Part shown: positions 10,799 through 13,062 of the stretch, piece by piece
Layout: each line of letters starts with the position of its first letter
Numbering within the stretch: position 1 is the stretch's first letter
Assembly: GCA_902782895.1 (NCBI GenBank)
Contig: CACZPA010000054.1
Location: forward strand, 1-13,062
Length of the DNA: 13,062 bases
Reading direction: 5' to 3'
From: an uncultured Eubacteriales bacterium
GTDB taxonomy: Bacteria; Bacillota; Clostridia; Lachnospirales; Bianqueaceae
Program-made: the position numbers and the translations under genes
Notes under the pieces: model-generated
Databases searched by the model: none
What the model was told of the DNA's origin: nothing
The model's input: the letters and a program-made list of their open reading frames with translations, nothing else

Positions 10799-13062
10799 TC
10801 AGCTCTCCTGATCTTCTTTCCTCTTGCGTCCGGTTACGAGCAGTGCGATTATGCCCAAAGCCGAAACGCCGAACATTCCTGTCCACAATGGCAGATTTGA
10901 ATGATCTCCAGTGGGAGGTACAGGTTTAGAGGATTCTTCTGGTTTGGAAGATTCTTCTGGTTTGGAAGATTCTTCAGGTTTAGAAGACTCTTCAGGCTCA
11001 GAAGATTCTTCAGGTTCGGAGGACTCTTCAGGTTTGGAGGGCTCTTCAGGTTCGGAGGACTCTTCAGGTTTGGAGGACTCTTCAGGTTTGGAGGATTCTT
11101 CAGTTTCAGAGGACTCCTCAGGTTCAGAGGATTCCTCAGGTTCAGAAGATTCCTCGGGCTCAGAGGATTCCTCAGGTTCGGAAGACTCTTCAGGTTCAGA
11201 AGACTCCTCGGGCTCGGAAGATTCCTCGGGTTCGGAAGACTCCTCGGGCTCAGAGGATTCCTCAGGTTCGGAAGACTCTTCAGGTTCAGAAGACTCCTCG
11301 GGCTCGGAAGATTCCTCGGGCTCAGAAGATTCTTCGGGCTCAGAGGATTCCTCAGGTTCGGACTCTTCTGGTTCGGATTCCTCATGCTCCTCCGGAGTAT
11401 GTACATTCGTCAGCGTCGTTATCGTTCCGACCTTCTCGCTGCTTTCAAGCTCATATCCCTCCGGCATCTCGCCTTCTGTCCATGTGTACTCGATCTTTTC
11501 GCTGTCTTTGAACATCGGAAGCTTCTCTACCGTCGCGTTCCACCCGTTCTCCGCAGTCAGGATGACGGTCTGAACAGTCTCCGTTCCGTCGCTCAGCATG
11601 ACCTCAAGCTTCTCAGGCCGGATTCCGTCCTGATCCTCCGCGTCGTTCCACACCTTCTTTACCGTCAGCGTGGTCACTGCAGGTACGTGCTTATTGATGA
11701 TCGTTCCGCCGTCCTCCGCCTCATCCGGTTCCGCGGCATAGCCGTCGATCATGTCTTCCTTCACGGAATAAACGATCTCCTGATCCTCCGCCATCCTCGG
11801 CAGTCCGCTGTACTTCACCGTATAGGTGCCGTCTTCGTTATCCGTCACCTCAGGATCATACCCGGTCACTTCCTCGCCGTCCGCCAGCAGATGCACCTTC
11901 GCGGCGAATTCTTCCGCGCCAGGACGGATTCCGTCCTGATCTTCCACGTCATCCCACTGCTTCGTGATACTGATCTCGGTCGTCTCCGACATATGGACAT
12001 TGGTGATCGTTCCTCCGTTCTCCGCTTCATCCGGCTCCGCGGTATATCCATCGATCGCGTCTTCCTTCACGGAATAGACGATCTCCTGATCCTCCGCGTA
12101 CTTCGGCAGATCGCTGTACTTCACCGTATAGGTGCCGTCTCCGTTATCCGTCACCTCCGGCTCGTACCCGGTTACCTCTTCGCCGTCTGCCAGCAGCCGC
12201 AGCTTCGCGGTGAATTCCTCCGCGCTCAGGCGGATGCCGTCATAGTTATCCTCATCGTCCCAGACCTTTGTTACAGTGATTTCCGTCAGTGCATCGTCCG
12301 TAACCGTTACCTCTTCGGTCTCTTCTTCATCAACAAGGATTCTGCCGTTATATGCTGTGAAGGTCATATCTTCCGCGGCCGTATAGCCTTCAGGCGCTTC
12401 CGTCTCGTGCAGCACGTACTCGCCGCCCGGGATCTTCTTCACCTGGATCAGGCCGTTCTCATCTGTCTCGAAGATATGTTCTTCTTCTGCCAGACTTCCG
12501 TCCGCCTGCAGGTATTTGTCTCCCTGTTTGATCGTGAACGCCGCTCTCGGAAGCGTCTCCAGTGTGACGCTGTCTTTCTTGACGACCTTCAGATCCGACA
12601 GTTTCGGATTGACGAAACGGACTTCTGTATCTGTCCCTTCCTCTCCATACGTGATGAAGGTATTGATCTTTCCGTCTCCTCCGTCGACTGCCTTTACGCG
12701 AACGACACGCAGCTTCCGGTCATAGACCACGTTCGGATCCTGTCCCGGTATCTCACGGATGTAATACGTAAACGTCTTCTGGTACGGGATGGTCTTTTCC
12801 GCTTCCTCCACCAGCTTCTGCTGGTACTGCGTCAGCGTCATCCCTTCCGTCTCCCGGATCCAGTCGGCGAAGATCAGTTCGCCGTCATTCTCCAGATATG
12901 CGGCATGCTCTTCGCGCTTGGCTGCAAGTGCGTCGGCAGCGGCCTGATCGACCGCGTCCTGATCGACCTCCAGATCGTCATAGGTATAGGCGATCTCGTC
13001 GAAGGTGATCGTACTCTCGGTCTCCTCGGTCTTGTCCGGGCTCTTCGTCTGCAGTACGATTC
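10799..13062 (-). CDS. Sortase-anchored pilin/adhesin-like protein with FctA-like, SpaA-like and Cna_B domains, 5' end outside the window
   Basis: The frame stays open to the window edge; 754 residues are visible and the N-terminus with signal peptide is missing. The Met at 12841 is internal, because the upstream text continues the same domain. In order: an FctA/Spy0128-type pilin isopeptide domain (about 12600-13020, core FTYYIREIPG and RFVNPK); a SpaA-like domain (about 12310-12600, with LHETEAPEGY); three Cna_B domains (about 11990-12290, 11685-11985 and 11398-11670), each with Lys before V/QW, Glu in the YSVKE or TWTE strand and Asn in the NVH/NKH end, the residues that form intramolecular isopeptide bonds; a stalk of S-E/K-P-E-E-S hexapeptides; the sorting motif VPPTG; a membrane segment; and the tail RKRKEDQES. 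The protein should be covalently attached to the cell wall by a sortase and act in adhesion or as a pilus subunit. Confidence 0.92.
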   Translation of the reverse strand, partial: IVLQTKSPDKTEETESTITFDEIAYTYDDLEVDQDAVDQAAADALAAKREEHAAYLENDGELIFADWIRETEGMTLTQYQQKLVEEAEKTIPYQKTFTYYIREIPGQDPNVVYDRKLRVVRVKAVDGGDGKINTFITYGEEGTDTEVRFVNPKLSDLKVVKKDSVTLETLPRAAFTIKQGDKYLQADGSLAEEEHIFETDENGLIQVKKIPGGEYVLHETEAPEGYTAAEDMTFTAYNGRILVDEEETEEVTVTDDALTEITVTKVWDDEDNYDGIRLSAEEFTAKLRLLADGEEVTGYEPEVTDNGDGTYTVKYSDLPKYAEDQEIVYSVKEDAIDGYTAEPDEAENGGTITNVHMSETTEISITKQWDDVEDQDGIRPGAEEFAAKVHLLADGEEVTGYDPEVTDNEDGTYTVKYSGLPRMAEDQEIVYSVKEDMIDGYAAEPDEAEDGGTIINKHVPAVTTLTVKKVWNDAEDQDGIRPEKLEVMLSDGTETVQTVILTAENGWNATVEKLPMFKDSEKIEYTWTEGEMPEGYELESSEKVGTITTLTNVHTPEEHEESEPEESEPEESSEPEESSEPEESSEPEESSEPEESSEPEESSEPEESSEPEESSEPEESSEPEESSEPEESSEPEESSEPEESSEPEESSETEESSKPEESSKPEESSEPEEPSKPEESSEPEESSEPEESSKPEESSKPEESSKPEESSKPVPPTGDHSNLPLWTGMFGVSALGIIALLVTGRKRKEDQES
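10922..11392 (-). repeat. Coding tandem repeat: 18-bp units for the hexapeptide SEPEES/SKPEES stalk
   Basis: About 23 hexapeptide units in one array, starting with two 5-residue units. The distal end carries Lys in place of Glu (SKPEES) and one Pro and one Thr variant. It forms a highly acidic, proline-containing stalk that would span the peptidoglycan between the Cna_B domains and the VPPTG motif. All three frames and the opposite strand are open across it, a consequence of the repeat and not of extra genes. Confidence 0.92.
11151..11320 (-). repeat. 80-bp perfect direct repeat with 90-bp offset inside the stalk
   Basis: The 80 bases at 11151-11230 recur identically at 11241-11320, including synonymous third positions, so five hexapeptide units were copied as a block. 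A partial third copy begins near 11331 and is broken after 11360 by a small in-frame deletion. Confidence 0.8.

Noticed and set aside
10922..11392. CRISPR-like array
   Set aside because: The repeats are 18 bp, directly adjacent with no unique spacers, and encode a protein stalk. No cas genes are present.
10911..11573. Long plus-strand open frame encoding a Ser/Glu/Asp/Gly repeat, opposite the adhesin stalk
   Set aside because: It is the antisense reading of the 18-bp stalk repeat. A repeat with a length divisible by three keeps other frames open. It has no ribosome binding site or promoter.
12839..12841. Met codon as the true start of the adhesin
   Set aside because: The frame continues upstream to the window edge with sensible domain text (for example ITFDEIAYTYDD), there is no ribosome binding site, and no signal peptide follows this Met.

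Overview
The window looks like a chromosomal segment from an anaerobic, low-oxygen-adapted Bacillota of class Clostridia. A gut or rumen Lachnospiraceae-like organism is my guess, not something the sequence proves. The reasons are AGGAGG-type ribosome binding sites before almost every gene, consensus TTGACA/TATAAT promoters, a sortase-anchored pilin-like surface protein, tRNA genes without encoded CCA, and genes typical of gut Clostridia (DUF3842, DUF3267, a MATE-ATPase fusion). Base composition is moderate, in the low to mid 50s % GC by eye.

Layout. (1) 1-918 (+) is the 3' part of an extracellular solute-binding protein with an unusual C-terminal membrane anchor. (2) 1060-1797 (+) is a lipoprotein with a strong promoter and an operator-like palindrome at its start site; a bidirectional terminator at 1823-1865 separates it from the next block. 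(3) 1891-4860 (-) holds a CE15-like carbohydrate esterase followed by a MATE transporter fused to an RsbW-like ATPase domain; each has its own promoter. (4) 5044-5586 (+) is a 2-Cys glutathione peroxidase, divergent from the esterase. (5) 5669-7179 (-) is a two-gene operon of a URO-D-family, zinc-methyltransferase-like protein and a DUF3842 protein. (6) 7335-8033 (-) is a complete tRNA operon: consensus promoter, Pro(UGG)-Gly(UCC)-Arg(UCU)-His(GUG)-Gln(UUG)-Lys(CUU), terminator. (7) 8160-9807 (+) is a zinc polyol dehydrogenase and a GNAT acetyltransferase, with an 18-bp perfect palindrome over the promoter and a terminator after the second gene. (8) 9908-10519 (-) is a DUF3267 membrane protein with an HExxH motif. 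(9) 10637-10720 is a degenerate 14-bp tandem repeat. (10) 10799 to the window end (-) is a large pilin/adhesin with FctA-like, SpaA-like and three Cna_B domains, a long Ser-Glu-Pro stalk and a VPPTG sorting signal.

How the genes fit together. The solute-binding protein, CE15-like esterase and polyol dehydrogenase suggest plant-derived carbohydrate use, but they are not one operon. Most of the window is housekeeping or single-gene units. I do not see a clear undescribed multi-gene system. The best leads are the transporter-kinase fusion, the URO-D/DUF3842 pair, several symmetrical operator-like sites exactly placed over promoters, and signs of recent repeat expansion in the surface protein.
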